DNA of 64,000 bases, taken from NCBI GenBank assembly GCA_965221295.1, contig OZ244879.1, positions 2,976,001 to 3,040,000 of the forward strand, given 5' to 3'. This DNA comes from Bin87 sp965221295 (GTDB lineage Bacteria; Chloroflexota; Dehalococcoidia; Lucifugimonadales; UBA3495). The notes below the pieces were generated by a model. The model was given only the letters and a program-made list of their open reading frames with translations, had not been told where the DNA came from and made no database searches. The translations under genes and the position numbers were made by a program. How positions within the stretch are numbered: position 1 is the stretch's first letter; every line of letters begins with the position of its first letter. This document shows, one piece after another, positions 1 through 8,777 of the stretch.

Positions 1-1
1 C

Positions 2-220
2 ATCCTGCTCTACGGCGACGCCTTGATCAACACCGCGACGCCCGACCTGCGGATTCCACACGCTCGCCTTGCGGACCGCGCGTTCGCGCTAGCGCCCCTG
101 GCCGAAATCGCCCCGAACATCATCGTGCCGGGTCCCGACGCCCCAGTCTCGGAACTGCTGCGAAAGGTTGAAGGGAAGGACGGCATCGCCTGGTGGAGCG
201 CTGCGCCGACGCCACCCTGA
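2..220 (+). CDS. folK: FolK, 3' end (HPPK)
   Basis: This is the C-terminal end of a gene that begins before the window; the frame is open from base 2. The residues LLYGD, then PDLRIPHARL and RAFALAPLAEIAP, match the conserved end of 6-hydroxymethyl-7,8-dihydropterin pyrophosphokinase, which transfers pyrophosphate from ATP to the pterin in folate synthesis. The Asp of the LLYGD stretch and the IPH-x-R-x3-R-x-F block are the known C-terminal catalytic and substrate-binding elements of the family. It is partial only because of the window edge. A repeat cluster follows the stop codon. Confidence 0.85.
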   Translation: MLLYGDALINTATPDLRIPHARLADRAFALAPLAEIAPNIIVPGPDAPVSELLRKVEGKDGIAWWSAAPTPP

Positions 221-309
221 GCGCTGGAGCCCGCCAGTTTCTTGCCTCCCAACATTGTGAATCATCCCCATCGGCCGCTACGAACTTTCCCACCTGTCCT
301 TGCGAGCCG

Positions 310-740
310 TCTCCTGCCGTCATAGCCAGCCACGCCCTACTGTCATTGCGAGCGCAGCGCGGCGTCCTGGCGAGCCACGCCCTACCGTCATTGCGAGCGC
401 AGCGCGGCAATCTCGTCGACCGCAACCAACGACCGCCCGCGCCCGCCCGGACAACTGTTCGTGCTGGCGTGGGATCCCGCATCCCCCGCTGTCACGGCGG
501 CGTCACGCTGCCGCCCTAGCGAGCCACGCCCTACTGTCATTGCGAGTGCAGCGCGGCAATCTCGTCGACCGCAACCAACGGCCGCCGGCTCCCGCCCGGA
601 CGACTGTTCGCGCTGGCATCGAGATTGCCGCGTCGCTAACGCTCCTCGCAATGACAATTGATTGTGTCATTGCGAGCGAAGCGCGGCAATCTCGTTGTCC
701 CCAACCAACGACCGCCGGCGCCCGCCCGGACAGGCTGCCG
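310..740. repeat. palindromic repeat cluster (TCATTGCGAG family)
   Basis: At least three copies of a unit of roughly 149 bp begin with CGAGCCACGCCCTAC then TCATTGCGAGNGCAGCGCGG, followed by CAATCTCGTCGACCGCAACC and a GC-rich tail. A shorter copy begins near 666 after the junction GACAATTGATTGTGTCA, where two copies meet as an inverted pair. The same arms recur near 16.3, 40.7, 42.6, 57.4 and 63.9 kb. Reading frames through the cluster are by-products of the repeat. No real gene is seen from 221 to 933. Confidence 0.85.
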
Positions 741-933
741 TTCCCGCCGGCGCCAAATTGTCGCGTCAATGGCCGTTGAACCCTGTTAGACTGTTAATCG
801 GGGACATCGCGCCAAGCCCAATTTATCAGCGCCAACCTTCAGACGCGACTCCAAACGACCCGCATTCCATTGGATCTGACATGCGATTCCTGAAAGCCGC
901 CCCTACTCTTGATTGCACAGGGAGGTTGATGCC

Positions 934-1869
934 ATGTACACAAAAGTGATCGTTCCCTTGGATGGATCCAAGCTCTCGGAAAAATCCCTTCCGTACGCCC
1001 AACTCGTCGCGCGTTCCCTGGACGTTCCGGTAGAACTGGCCAGGGCCTATGACACGTTGCCCCCTGGCCTGCTGGGAGGCCAGAACCTGCCCAACGTCAG
1101 GAACCAACTCGACAGGGCGGCGCGTGAACAGGCTCTGGCGTCGCTGGAACCGGTGCGCGAACGACTGGAAGCGGCGGGGCATTCCGTCAGCGTGATCGCT
1201 CAGCGCGGTTCCGCTTCCGACGTGATCCTCGCCATCGCCAGCAGCGACCCCAACGCCCTGGTGGTCATGTCCACTCATGGGCGAGGCGGCCTCTCCCGGT
1301 GGGTGATGGGCAGCGTGGCCGATAAGGTTCTGCACACCATTCCCAATCCGCTGCTCATCGTGCGAGCCAGCGACTCCAGCCAGGAGACGCCGGAAACCGC
1401 GTTCCAGTCGGTCGTCGTTCCTCTGGATGGTTCGGCGTTGTCGGAGTTGGCCATACCCCACGCCATCAGCGTGGCGGGCGCTTTGTCCGCCGCCATCAGG
1501 GTTTTGCACATCACGCCGACGCTGGAACGCTATCGCTACGAGCTGAATACGGCCACGCCGGATGTGGGCGGGTTGTCCACCCTGGATCTGGCCCATCCCG
1601 AAGAGCTGGTGGCCGCCGACGCGAAAAAGGCGGAAACCTACCTGGCTGACGTAAAGAACCGCATGGAAATCGACCACGCCCACGGCGTGGCGACCGAACA
1701 CCTAACCGCCGGCGACATCGCGGAAACCATCATCGACTGCGCAACGGAGCATCCCTCCCTGGTGGTGATGACCACCCACGGGCGCAGCGGAGTTGGCCGC
1801 ATGGTGATGGGCAGCGTCACCGACCGGGTGATCCGAAGCTCCGGCGCCCCGGCGCTGGTGATCCGTTAG
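934..1869 (+). CDS. universal stress protein, two tandem UspA domains
   Basis: The protein has 311 residues and two UspA domains. The first opens with YTKVIVPLDGS and ends with the nucleotide-binding signature MSTHGRGGLSRWVMGSVAD. The second opens with QSVVVPLDGS and ends with MTTHGRSGVGRMVMGSVTD. Both keep the G-2x-G-9x-G-S/T pattern of ATP-binding Usps, so ATP binding is likely; the precise stress role is not known. I chose the ATG at 934 because GGAGG at 921-925 sits 8 bases upstream; an upstream in-frame start at 913 lacks such a site. A weak hairpin follows the gene. Confidence 0.9.
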   Translation: MYTKVIVPLDGSKLSEKSLPYAQLVARSLDVPVELARAYDTLPPGLLGGQNLPNVRNQLDRAAREQALASLEPVRERLEAAGHSVSVIAQRGSASDVILAIASSDPNALVVMSTHGRGGLSRWVMGSVADKVLHTIPNPLLIVRASDSSQETPETAFQSVVVPLDGSALSELAIPHAISVAGALSAAIRVLHITPTLERYRYELNTATPDVGGLSTLDLAHPEELVAADAKKAETYLADVKNRMEIDHAHGVATEHLTAGDIAETIIDCATEHPSLVVMTTHGRSGVGRMVMGSVTDRVIRSSGAPALVIR

Positions 1870-1925
1870 CGCCCAGACCCGCCGAATGCCGCCGCAACCG
1901 CGCCGGCAATATGGCGCAGAATGTA

Positions 1926-1960
1926 AGGAGCCATCCACCTGCATCGGTTGGGTGGCTCCT
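1926..1960 (+). terminator. hairpin after the Usp gene
   Basis: AGGAGCCA at 1926-1933 pairs with TGGCTCCT at 1953-1960, a perfect 8-bp stem. No T-tract follows, so it may be a weak or factor-assisted terminator. Confidence 0.35.
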
Positions 1961-2178
1961 AGAAGGTTAGCGGCCGGCGGCCACGCCATACCGGGCAGTG
2001 TCATTCGTCGGTTCGCATTACACGTTGGACACCAACGTGTAACCGGTCATCTGGACACACTTCTTCCGTCCACGGAGTTTCGGCTTCGGGTGGTTCGTCG
2101 CCTGGGACAACGAGATTGGCGCCCCGGGGCGCATTTTCTACCAGCCATTCGCCCAGCGTGAGCTTGGGTTTAGGCTGG

Positions 2179-2349
2179 TCAATTGGATCCGAGATACAAT
2201 CCAACGAAAGCACCCAACGCCGCCCCTCCAAGAAGACCTACCCACCATGGAAGAGGTGGAATGAAATACGCTGCGATGCTGCCCAGGACAACTCCAGCGG
2301 CAGTACCTATTACCACGAATACCAGAAGTTTGGGGATGCCATTGGCCAT
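2179..2349 (-). CDS. small membrane protein, 56 residues
   Basis: This short gene reads MANGIPKLLVFVVIGTAAGV and continues through a second hydrophobic stretch that begins WWVGLLGGAALGAF and ends at GSN. GAGG lies 7 bases upstream of the ATG. Two Gly/Ala-rich transmembrane helices with a short Pro-containing turn fill nearly the whole protein. No family is recognised. It stands alone on the minus strand between the Usp and channel genes. The coherent hydrophobic pattern and ribosome site support a real gene, but its size leaves doubt. Confidence 0.5.
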   Translation of the reverse strand: MANGIPKLLVFVVIGTAAGVVLGSIAAYFIPPLPWWVGLLGGAALGAFVGLYLGSN

Positions 2350-2811
2350 CGTATAGCCTCACCCCTAATGCTCCGAATGTTACTGGTTTCTGTAATTGAT
2401 GCTACCAACCCCCGCCTGATTTTCCAAAATTGGCTAGCAGCCGCCTAGGCCCGGCCCGCGCTTCGCCCCCACCATCGCTGACCCCACGTGCGCCGTGATT
2501 CCGCTACCCTTCAGCGTGGCGGTCTCGGCCCGTCGGCGGGTCATCCGCGGCGCCGGATTTCCGGTGTTGGCGGGCGCGAGGCGATGGGCCATAGGCTACG
2601 AGTTGGGCTTGCCACCGCCTCCTTTGGCATCGCGGCGGCAGTGGGGGAAGAGCGCTCGCGACGGTAGGCCAACGATGCGCGCGCCGCTCGGGTTCAACCG
2701 CGTCGTTGTTATGGGGATATAATGGCGCTGAGGAAATGCTGGATCGTCAAACCACCGGGTATCGTCTCTCATACCACCACCGAGAATTTTGCATCCAGAC
2801 CTCCTTTCGAC
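2350..2811. other. intergenic stretch upstream of the channel gene
   Basis: I see no convincing gene, repeat or terminator here. An in-frame ATG for the channel exists at 2722, so the last 90 bases could belong to that gene. Confidence 0.4.
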
Positions 2812-3645
2812 ATGCGCCACCTTGTAGATCTCGCCGCTCGCCTGGTCAATTCCGCCTGGTTTGAATACGCCATCATTGCCGTCATCATATTCAACGGCAT
2901 TCTGCTGGGTCTGGAGACTTCCGCATCCATCGACCGCGATTACGGCGACTTGCTGAGGTTGGGCAACGATGCGGCGCTGTGGGTATTCATCGCTGAAGCG
3001 GCGCTGAAGCTGCTGGCGCGTTGGCCAAGGCCCTGGCGGTATTTCCGCGACGGTTGGAATGCCTTCGACTTCCTGGTGATCGTATTCGCGCTGCTGCCAG
3101 CGACGGGGCAGTTCGCGATGATCGCCCGCCTGGCCCGGCTGCTGCGGGTGGTGCGGCTGATTTCGGCGGTGCGAGACCTGCGGCTCATCGTGGCGGCGCT
3201 GGTGCGGTCCATTCCCAGCGTTGGGCACGTGATCATGCTGATGAGCGTCGTGGTGTACATCTACGCCATCATGGGGTACCAATTGTTCCACGACATCGAC
3301 CCCGGACGCTGGGGCAACCTGGGCCGGTCGGCGCTGACGCTGTTCAACATCATTACGCTGGACGGATGGACGGAGGCGATGAACGCCGCCATGGCGCAAT
3401 ACCCGTGGGCCTGGCTGTATTTCGTCAGTTACGTGGTGCTGGGAACCTTCGTCGTGATCAACCTGTTCATCGCCATCATCATCAACAGTCTGGACGACGC
3501 CAAGCGGGAACGACTGGCGGAAGCGGACGGCCCGGTGACGCGTGAACGGATGCTGCGGGAATTGCAGGCGGCGCGGGAGACGCTCAACAGGCTGGAGCGG
3601 CGGCTGGAGTCGGAAGACGACATGGGCAAGCGGCCGCCACAATAA
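2812..3645 (+). CDS. voltage-gated cation channel, BacNav/Cav type
   Basis: This single-domain six-helix channel has 277 residues from Met 2812. S1-S3 occupy about residues 17-98. S4 carries Arg 106, 109, 112 and 115 at three-residue spacing, the voltage-sensor signature. The pore follows, with selectivity filter TLDGWTE at residues 182-188, then S6 and a basic helical tail (residues 230-268) like the C-terminal coiled coil that holds bacterial sodium-channel tetramers together. The filter differs from the sodium form TLESW by Asp at position 3, Gly at position 4 and an acidic residue at position 7, which suggests calcium permeation. An upstream ATG at 2722 is possible. The stop overlaps an upstream in-frame ATG of the next gene. 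Confidence 0.88.
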   Translation: MRHLVDLAARLVNSAWFEYAIIAVIIFNGILLGLETSASIDRDYGDLLRLGNDAALWVFIAEAALKLLARWPRPWRYFRDGWNAFDFLVIVFALLPATGQFAMIARLARLLRVVRLISAVRDLRLIVAALVRSIPSVGHVIMLMSVVVYIYAIMGYQLFHDIDPGRWGNLGRSALTLFNIITLDGWTEAMNAAMAQYPWAWLYFVSYVVLGTFVVINLFIAIIINSLDDAKRERLAEADGPVTRERMLRELQAARETLNRLERRLESEDDMGKRPPQ

Positions 3646-3701
3646 TGGCGCGGTTCGGCTATAATGCGGGCAGCCGTCGCGTTCCCGTGACTGAGTTGGA
3701 C

Positions 3702-4850
3702 ATGAGCGACATTTACCTGGACTACAACGCCACTACCCCGATAGACCCTAAAGTAGCGGAAGCCATGCTGCCCTATGTGCATGGGCGGTTCGGCAACCCG
3801 TCCAGCGGGCACTCCTTCGGCGCGGCGGCGCGAGAGGGCGTTGATACCGCGCGCCGGCAGGTGGCGAACCTGCTGGGATGCGCCCCGGACGCCATAACCT
3901 TCACCAGCGGCGGCACCGAGGCCAACAACCACGCCATCAAGGGCGTGTTCGGCGCGGATCGGCGACGAGGCTGCCACATCATCACCTCCGCGGTGGAGCA
4001 TCCGGCGGTTACCGAGGTGTGCCGGTTCCTGGAAGGCCAAGGCATCCAGACCACCTACCTGCCGGTGGACCAGTACGGCATGGTCGATCCCAACCAAGTT
4101 GAGGACGCCATCCGGCCCGAAACCGCCCTGATCACCATCATGCACGCCAACAACGAAGTGGGGACGATCCTTCCCATCGCTGAAATTGCGGAAATCGCTC
4201 TACGGCGCGGCGTACTGCTGCACAGCGACTGCGCGCAATCCATCGGCAAGATTCCAGTAAGGGTTGATGATTTGGGAGTTGACCTGCTCTCGGTGGCGGG
4301 CCACAAGCTGTACGCGCCTAAGGGAATCGGCGCCCTGTACATCCGGCCGGGCGTGGAACTGGAAAAAATGATGCACGGCGCGAACCACGAACAGAACCGA
4401 CGGGCCGGCACCGAGAACGTCATCGAAATGGCGGGGCTGGGCCAAGCGTGCGAACTGATCCAGCAAAACCTGGCTGAGTACGCCTCTCACATGAGGGCGA
4501 TGCGCGACCGGTTGCAATCCAAACTGTTGGAGTCGGGCCGCGACGTGAGGATCAACGGACACCCCGAGCGACGACTGCCCAACACCTTGAGCATAGGGTT
4601 TCGCGGGGTTGAGGCGGATCGGGTTTTGGCGAACCTGCCCACGGTGGCGGCATCAGCCGGCGCCGCTTGCCACAGCGACCTGGTGGAGGTGTCCCACGTA
4701 TTGCAGGCCATGAATGCGCCCACAGAGTACGCCATGGGGACGCTGCGGCTCTCAGTAGGGCGTTTCACCACCGAGGCGGAGGTCGACCGGGCGGCAGTTG
4801 AGATTTTGGAAGTAGTGGAGAACCTGTCACCGGCGGGAGCCGTTGTTTGA
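3702..4850 (+). CDS. cysteine desulfurase, NifS/IscS family
   Basis: This PLP enzyme moves sulfur from L-cysteine to a protein persulfide for Fe-S cluster or thio-cofactor synthesis. Visible signatures are the N-terminal IYLDYNATTPIDP, the TSGGTEANNHAIKG cofactor loop, the SAVEHPAV His, the Schiff-base Lys in SVAGHKLYAPKG, and the sulfur-carrying Cys in SAGAACHSD. The length of 382 residues is normal for the IscS/NifS class. An in-frame ATG at 3645 exists, but family members start at the M-x-D/Y-LDYNATT position, hence 3702. No iscU or iscR neighbour is present, so its acceptor cannot be named. Confidence 0.9.
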   Translation: MSDIYLDYNATTPIDPKVAEAMLPYVHGRFGNPSSGHSFGAAAREGVDTARRQVANLLGCAPDAITFTSGGTEANNHAIKGVFGADRRRGCHIITSAVEHPAVTEVCRFLEGQGIQTTYLPVDQYGMVDPNQVEDAIRPETALITIMHANNEVGTILPIAEIAEIALRRGVLLHSDCAQSIGKIPVRVDDLGVDLLSVAGHKLYAPKGIGALYIRPGVELEKMMHGANHEQNRRAGTENVIEMAGLGQACELIQQNLAEYASHMRAMRDRLQSKLLESGRDVRINGHPERRLPNTLSIGFRGVEADRVLANLPTVAASAGAACHSDLVEVSHVLQAMNAPTEYAMGTLRLSVGRFTTEAEVDRAAVEILEVVENLSPAGAVV

Positions 4851-4981
4851 CGCGACGCGGCAGAGTCGCCACGTTGCGTTGAGGGCGACATCTTAGCTGG
4901 TTCGCAATTCCAGAACCGAAAACGGACGACACGCCCGACGCGGCAGCATCATTCCGAAAAGACGCAAAGGAGAAACGAAGC

Positions 4982-6334
4982 ATGACCACGCAATCCACCC
5001 CCGGCGCGCTGGACAACGCCACCCTGGCCGGCTTCCAGGAGGCTTGGGCCGCTCAACCCGGCCACCAACTGATGCAGAACGTGGTGACGCAGCGCGACGT
5101 GAACGAAGTGGCGCTGAATCACAGCATCGTCGCGCAGGCTGCCAACTCATTCTCCACGGCCCTGGACGACTGGAGCGTCACCAACCAGGCTCGCTCCGGT
5201 CGCTGCTGGATGTTCGCGGGCCTCAACTTGTTCCGCTCTCAGTCCCGAAACCTGCTGAACGTCAAGGAGTTCGAGTTCAGCCAGAGTTACGTCATGTTCT
5301 GGGACAAAATGGAACGGGCCAACTACATCCTGGAGGCGGTGATCGAGACCGCGGACCGGCCCGTTGACGACCGCGTGGTGGCGTGGCTGCTCAGCCAACC
5401 CCTCGGCGACGGTGGTCAGTGGGACATGTTCGTCAGTCTGGTGCGCAAACACGGCGTGGTTCCCAAGACCGTGATGCCAGAGACAGAGAGCTCGGGCAAC
5501 TCCATGCGGATGAACGCCGGCCTCAACTACCAAGTGCGCCAAGGAGCCCGGAACATCCGCCGGCTGTACGCCGACGAGTCCGGCCTGGACGCCATGCGCG
5601 AAGCCAAGCAGGAGGCGTTGCGGGCCGTTTACCAGATACTTTGCACCCATCTGGGCAACCCGCCGGCCGAATTCGACTGGCAGTGGAAGGACAAGGACGG
5701 CGAATTCCACCGGGACGGCGCCATGACGCCTCTGGAGTTCGCGGAAAGGTACATCGCCACGCCCATGGACGACTACGTTTGCCTGGTTCACGACCCACGG
5801 GAGTCCAGCCCGGAAGGCCGCACCTACACTGTGCAGTACTTGGGCAACGTGGTGGACGGCGCCCGCATCACCTATTTGAACGTGGACATCGAGGTGATGA
5901 AGGACATCGCCATGCGCATGCTCCAGGATGGCCTGCCCGTGTGGATGGGCTGCGATACCGGCAAGCAGATGCACCGGGACAAGGGACTATGGGACGCCGA
6001 CCTGTTCGACTACGCCAGCGTGTATAACGCCGACTTCGACATGAACAAAGCCGAGCGGCTGGAGTATCATCAGACGGCGATGACCCACGCCATGCTGTTC
6101 ACCGGCGTGGACGTGGTGGACGGCAAGCCGCGCCGCTGGCGGGTGGAGAACAGCTGGGACGACAAGGTGGGAGACAAGGGGTTCTTCCTGATGAACGACT
6201 CCTGGTTTGCCGAATACATGTTTGAAATCGCGGCGCCCAAGAACTACCTGCCGGCAGATTTGCAGCAGGCCCTGGACTTGGAACCCATCGTGCTGCCGCC
6301 GTGGGATCCAATGGGGTCGCTGGCCAGCAAGTAA
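4982..6334 (+). CDS. pepC: aminopeptidase C / bleomycin hydrolase (peptidase C1B)
   Basis: This cytosolic cysteine aminopeptidase has 450 residues, the usual length for the PepC/bleomycin hydrolase family. The catalytic Cys is in QARSGRCWMFAGLN, the His in MTHAMLFTGV, and the Asn in RVENSWDDKVG, in the papain order. The family forms a hexameric barrel that trims N-terminal residues from peptides. The start at 4982 has AAAGGAGAA 7-13 bases upstream. The protein ends MGSLASK; in the family the C-terminus sits near the active site. A strong hairpin follows at 6345. Confidence 0.92.
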   Translation: MTTQSTPGALDNATLAGFQEAWAAQPGHQLMQNVVTQRDVNEVALNHSIVAQAANSFSTALDDWSVTNQARSGRCWMFAGLNLFRSQSRNLLNVKEFEFSQSYVMFWDKMERANYILEAVIETADRPVDDRVVAWLLSQPLGDGGQWDMFVSLVRKHGVVPKTVMPETESSGNSMRMNAGLNYQVRQGARNIRRLYADESGLDAMREAKQEALRAVYQILCTHLGNPPAEFDWQWKDKDGEFHRDGAMTPLEFAERYIATPMDDYVCLVHDPRESSPEGRTYTVQYLGNVVDGARITYLNVDIEVMKDIAMRMLQDGLPVWMGCDTGKQMHRDKGLWDADLFDYASVYNADFDMNKAERLEYHQTAMTHAMLFTGVDVVDGKPRRWRVENSWDDKVGDKGFFLMNDSWFAEYMFEIAAPKNYLPADLQQALDLEPIVLPPWDPMGSLASK

Positions 6335-6344
6335 CTCGACGCGC

Positions 6345-6373
6345 GAAGGGGCGGGTTTGAAACCCGCCCCTTC
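6345..6373. terminator. hairpin between pepC and the HAD gene
   Basis: GAAGGGGCGGG pairs with CCCGCCCCTTC around a TTTGAAA loop, an 11-bp perfect stem. It lies between convergent genes and may serve both strands. There is no long T-run on either side. Confidence 0.55.
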
Positions 6374-6436
6374 ATGGTCGTGCGTAGTTCTCCGCGGTTA
6401 TGTGTGGTTCCTGGGGCGCGTGGCGGGACCCGCCAG

Positions 6437-6790
6437 CTATTCTTCCGCGGCGAACCACGACTTGGCGGCGGCTTCGTCGGGCCACAAGAAGTCGAAGCCG
6501 TTTTTTAGGGCGTTCTGACGATCCAGGTCCTCGCGGTCGCCGATGTGGTAGTAGGCGTCAGCCTCGAAACCGGACTTCACCTCAGACAGCAGGTGCTTGG
6601 CGACGGTGAAGTCGACGTTGATGTCGTGCTCTTCCCACATGGAGCGTTGGCTGCTGGGCGGGCGGTCTGAGCAACTGCCGATGAGGAATCCCTTGTCCTG
6701 CACGATGCGAACCATGTCCATGGTCAGCGGGCCGGGCGGGTCGCCCACCTCCAGGGTGCCGTCGATGTCGAAGCTGATCAGAATTGCCAT
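6437..6790 (-). CDS. HAD-like hydrolase, small
   Basis: This protein of 117 residues starts MAILISFDIDGTLEVGDP, with HAD motif I (D-x-D-G-T-L). Motif II is probably the SCSD stretch (the Ser/Thr position) and motif IV is GDREDLD. There is no cap domain, so it is either a minimal phosphatase or a binding-only HAD. The ATG at 6790 is chosen because the motif-I strand starts there. Longer in-frame reading upstream would translate a 15-bp tandem repeat and looks artificial. It follows the thiolase gene in the same direction and may be cotranscribed. The substrate is unknown. Confidence 0.7.
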   Translation of the reverse strand: MAILISFDIDGTLEVGDPPGPLTMDMVRIVQDKGFLIGSCSDRPPSSQRSMWEEHDINVDFTVAKHLLSEVKSGFEADAYYHIGDREDLDRQNALKNGFDFLWPDEAAAKSWFAAEE

Positions 6791-6805
6791 ATGGTTGATT
6801 TCCTC

Positions 6806-6850
6806 GGGATCGGGGACAGTGGGATCGGTGACAGTGGGATCGGTGTCTGT
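6806..6850. repeat. 15-bp tandem repeat, three units
   Basis: GGGATCGGNGACAGT occurs at 6806-6820 and 6821-6835, with a variant at 6836-6850. It fills the gap between the thiolase stop and the HAD start. Copy number could vary between strains. Confidence 0.8.
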
Positions 6851-6864
6851 CGTCCGGGGTTGGA

Positions 6865-8196
6865 TTAGTCTGGCGTCGCGCTCCACACGGTGAAGTTGCC
6901 ACCCAGCGGCATGGGGCCGCCGGACACGGCCACCTCGGGTTTGACGCCAGTCAAGGAGCGGGCGCCGGCGCGCCCTTGGATCTGCTGGATGCAGTCGGTG
7001 TGCATCCAGAACCGGCTGCGGCCGCTGCCGATGTTGCCACCGCTGGGCAGGATCGGGTTCGGCCCTTCGATGCTGATGTCGGTTTGGTAGAAGTCCAGCG
7101 CGTCACCGGGCTGCATGCCGCGGTAGCGCAAGCCCTCGATGTGGAACTGATGAAACTGGGCAAAGCCGTCGTACATGTTCTCGAAGGACAGGTCTTCGGC
7201 GGTGATGCCCGCGCTCTCGTAGATTTTGCGGCCGGTGGACGCGGTCTCCGCTTCGACTTCTTCCAGCGTGGGCACGATGCTACGGGCAACCCCGCGGCTG
7301 GAGGCGTGCCCGAGGATATAGACTGGTTTTTGGGCCATGTCTTGGGCGCGATCGGCGGTGGTGAACAGGTAGGCCGCCGAAGCCATGATGGGAATGTCGT
7401 TATCGAACAGGTTGGCCGGCTTGGCGATCCACCGGGAGGAGAGATAGTCCTCGGGCGGCAGCTGCTCCGGCCGGTGCTGGGCCCAGTATCCTTCGGGGAA
7501 GAGCAGCCCGTTGCGGCGGGAGTTCTCCATGAAGGGGGCCATCATGTCGTGATGCTTGCCGTACTTGGTGCAGTACTGGGCGAATTGCAACGCCGTGCTG
7601 TAGCAGCCGGGCGCTCCCCAAAGGGTGCGTCCGGGGCTGAGCGCGAAGGCGCCGGGAACTTCGTTAGCCGCGCTGATGCCGCCATGGTTGTAGCGACCCT
7701 CCAGGTTGTGCCAACCCTTGAGTACCAAGCAAGTACTGGTTCGGCCCTCGCCCACCGCCTGCGCCGCGACGGTGATGGCGGCGGACATGCAACCGGGCGC
7801 GTACATGGTGAACTTGACGTTGGTCAACTCCGGCATGTTCTTGAGCAACCACTCGGCGCTGAGCTGGCCGATTCCGTCCAACGGATCAGCGGTGGGATTG
7901 AACGCGTTGACTACGTCCATGGGAACGGGGGTGTCGGCGTCCCAGTGGGCGCCCGTAGTGGTGACGGGAACCACGACGATGCCGTCAACCTGATCGGGAG
8001 CAACGCCGGCGTCTTCGATCGCTTTGCGGCAAGCCATGATGCTCTGGGCGCCCACGGACGTTTCGGGTCGCCCGTCCCAACGGCGGGCGGTTGGTGAATG
8101 GCCGATGCCCACCGCGGCTACCTTGCCCCGGTGTTCCCAAACTCCCAAGCCCTCGGTGGAACGGTACATTGATTCCGGAGCCATCTGAGTGGTCAT
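6865..8196 (-). CDS. thiolase-family protein (SCP-x/lipid-transfer type)
   Basis: This 443-residue thiolase-fold protein has the candidate nucleophile Cys in YAPGCMSAAITVAAQAV, the ENMYDGFAQFH stretch matching the E-x-YD-x-F block, and QIQGRAGARSL near the end, matching the Q-L-R-G-x-A-G motif. The usual GG-x3-GH loop reads SGGNIGSGRSR, so the catalytic His is not obvious and activity may differ from classical acetyl-CoA acetyltransferases. AGGAG lies upstream of the ATG. The DUF35 zinc-ribbon gene lies just upstream in the same direction. Such pairs form a complex in side-chain or aldol-type CoA ester chemistry, and I infer that here. Confidence 0.82.
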   Translation of the reverse strand: MTTQMAPESMYRSTEGLGVWEHRGKVAAVGIGHSPTARRWDGRPETSVGAQSIMACRKAIEDAGVAPDQVDGIVVVPVTTTGAHWDADTPVPMDVVNAFNPTADPLDGIGQLSAEWLLKNMPELTNVKFTMYAPGCMSAAITVAAQAVGEGRTSTCLVLKGWHNLEGRYNHGGISAANEVPGAFALSPGRTLWGAPGCYSTALQFAQYCTKYGKHHDMMAPFMENSRRNGLLFPEGYWAQHRPEQLPPEDYLSSRWIAKPANLFDNDIPIMASAAYLFTTADRAQDMAQKPVYILGHASSRGVARSIVPTLEEVEAETASTGRKIYESAGITAEDLSFENMYDGFAQFHQFHIEGLRYRGMQPGDALDFYQTDISIEGPNPILPSGGNIGSGRSRFWMHTDCIQQIQGRAGARSLTGVKPEVAVSGGPMPLGGNFTVWSATPD

Positions 8197-8254
8197 TTCT
8201 TACTCCTCGATTCGCAAACTCTGTTTGGGAAGGTGACGGGCGGAATCTGTGGGC

Positions 8255-8665
8255 CTATTGGACCACCTGCCACTCGGGGATTTTCTGGCCGTTGGCGGTT
8301 TCCTCGAAGATCACGCGCACCGGGCTGCCCACGGGCGCCTCATCGGGCGGTGTGCCGGGCAGGTGGGAAAACATCAAAATGCCTGGATCTTCTTCGAGCA
8401 TGATGGCGGCGAGGTTGAAGGGGAGGTCTTCTTTCAGGGATGCTACCGGGCAGTCATACACCACGCCGAAATTGTAAATTGTGCCTCGGCCGCTGACTTC
8501 CCGCCAGGCCATGTTGTCGCCGGAGCCGCACAGGTCGCACGTCGCGCGGGGCGGGAAGTGAAGACGGTTGCATGCGGCGCAGTTCTGCACCACCAGGCGC
8601 CCTTCGTTGGCGGCGTCGAAGAAAGGTTTGTTTAAATCGTCGGGCACGACACCCTGTTTGACCAT
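8255..8665 (-). CDS. DUF35 OB-fold / zinc-ribbon protein, thiolase partner
   Basis: The protein has 136 residues. An N-terminal helix is followed by a rubredoxin-like zinc ribbon with two CxxC pairs (CAAC and CDLC, about residues 33-50), then an OB-fold with the GRGTIYNFGVVY strand typical of DUF35. These proteins bind a thiolase or hydratase partner and probably acyl-CoA. GAGGGGGA precedes the ATG. The thiolase starts 58 bases downstream, so the two form an operon. Confidence 0.88.
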   Translation of the reverse strand: MVKQGVVPDDLNKPFFDAANEGRLVVQNCAACNRLHFPPRATCDLCGSGDNMAWREVSGRGTIYNFGVVYDCPVASLKEDLPFNLAAIMLEEDPGILMFSHLPGTPPDEAPVGSPVRVIFEETANGQKIPEWQVVQ

Positions 8666-8750
8666 GGTTCCCCCTCAATCTCAAAGCCGACAAACCCCGA
8701 TAGAGCCCACCGGGAATACAGCCGGGATCGGTTGATTTTATGGGGCAAAG

Positions 8751-8777
8751 ATTATGCGGGAACCGCCGGCGTGTCAA
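8751..8777 (-). promoter_or_regulatory. candidate promoter of the DUF35-thiolase operon
   Basis: On the minus strand TTGACA (8772-8777) and CATAAT (8751-8756) are separated by 15 bases. Both boxes are good but the spacing is shorter than ideal, so this is tentative. From 8778 to 9025 I see nothing else. Confidence 0.3.

Noticed and set aside
220..780. Several frames in the first repeat cluster
   Set aside because: They translate the TCATTGCGAG repeats and end with them.
2596..3642. 348-residue minus-strand frame
   Set aside because: Antisense to the channel gene; rich in Gln, Arg and His with no domain.
6976..8097. 373-residue plus-strand frame opposite the thiolase gene
   Set aside because: Shadow of a GC-rich gene; the minus-strand thiolase has conserved motifs and ribosome site.
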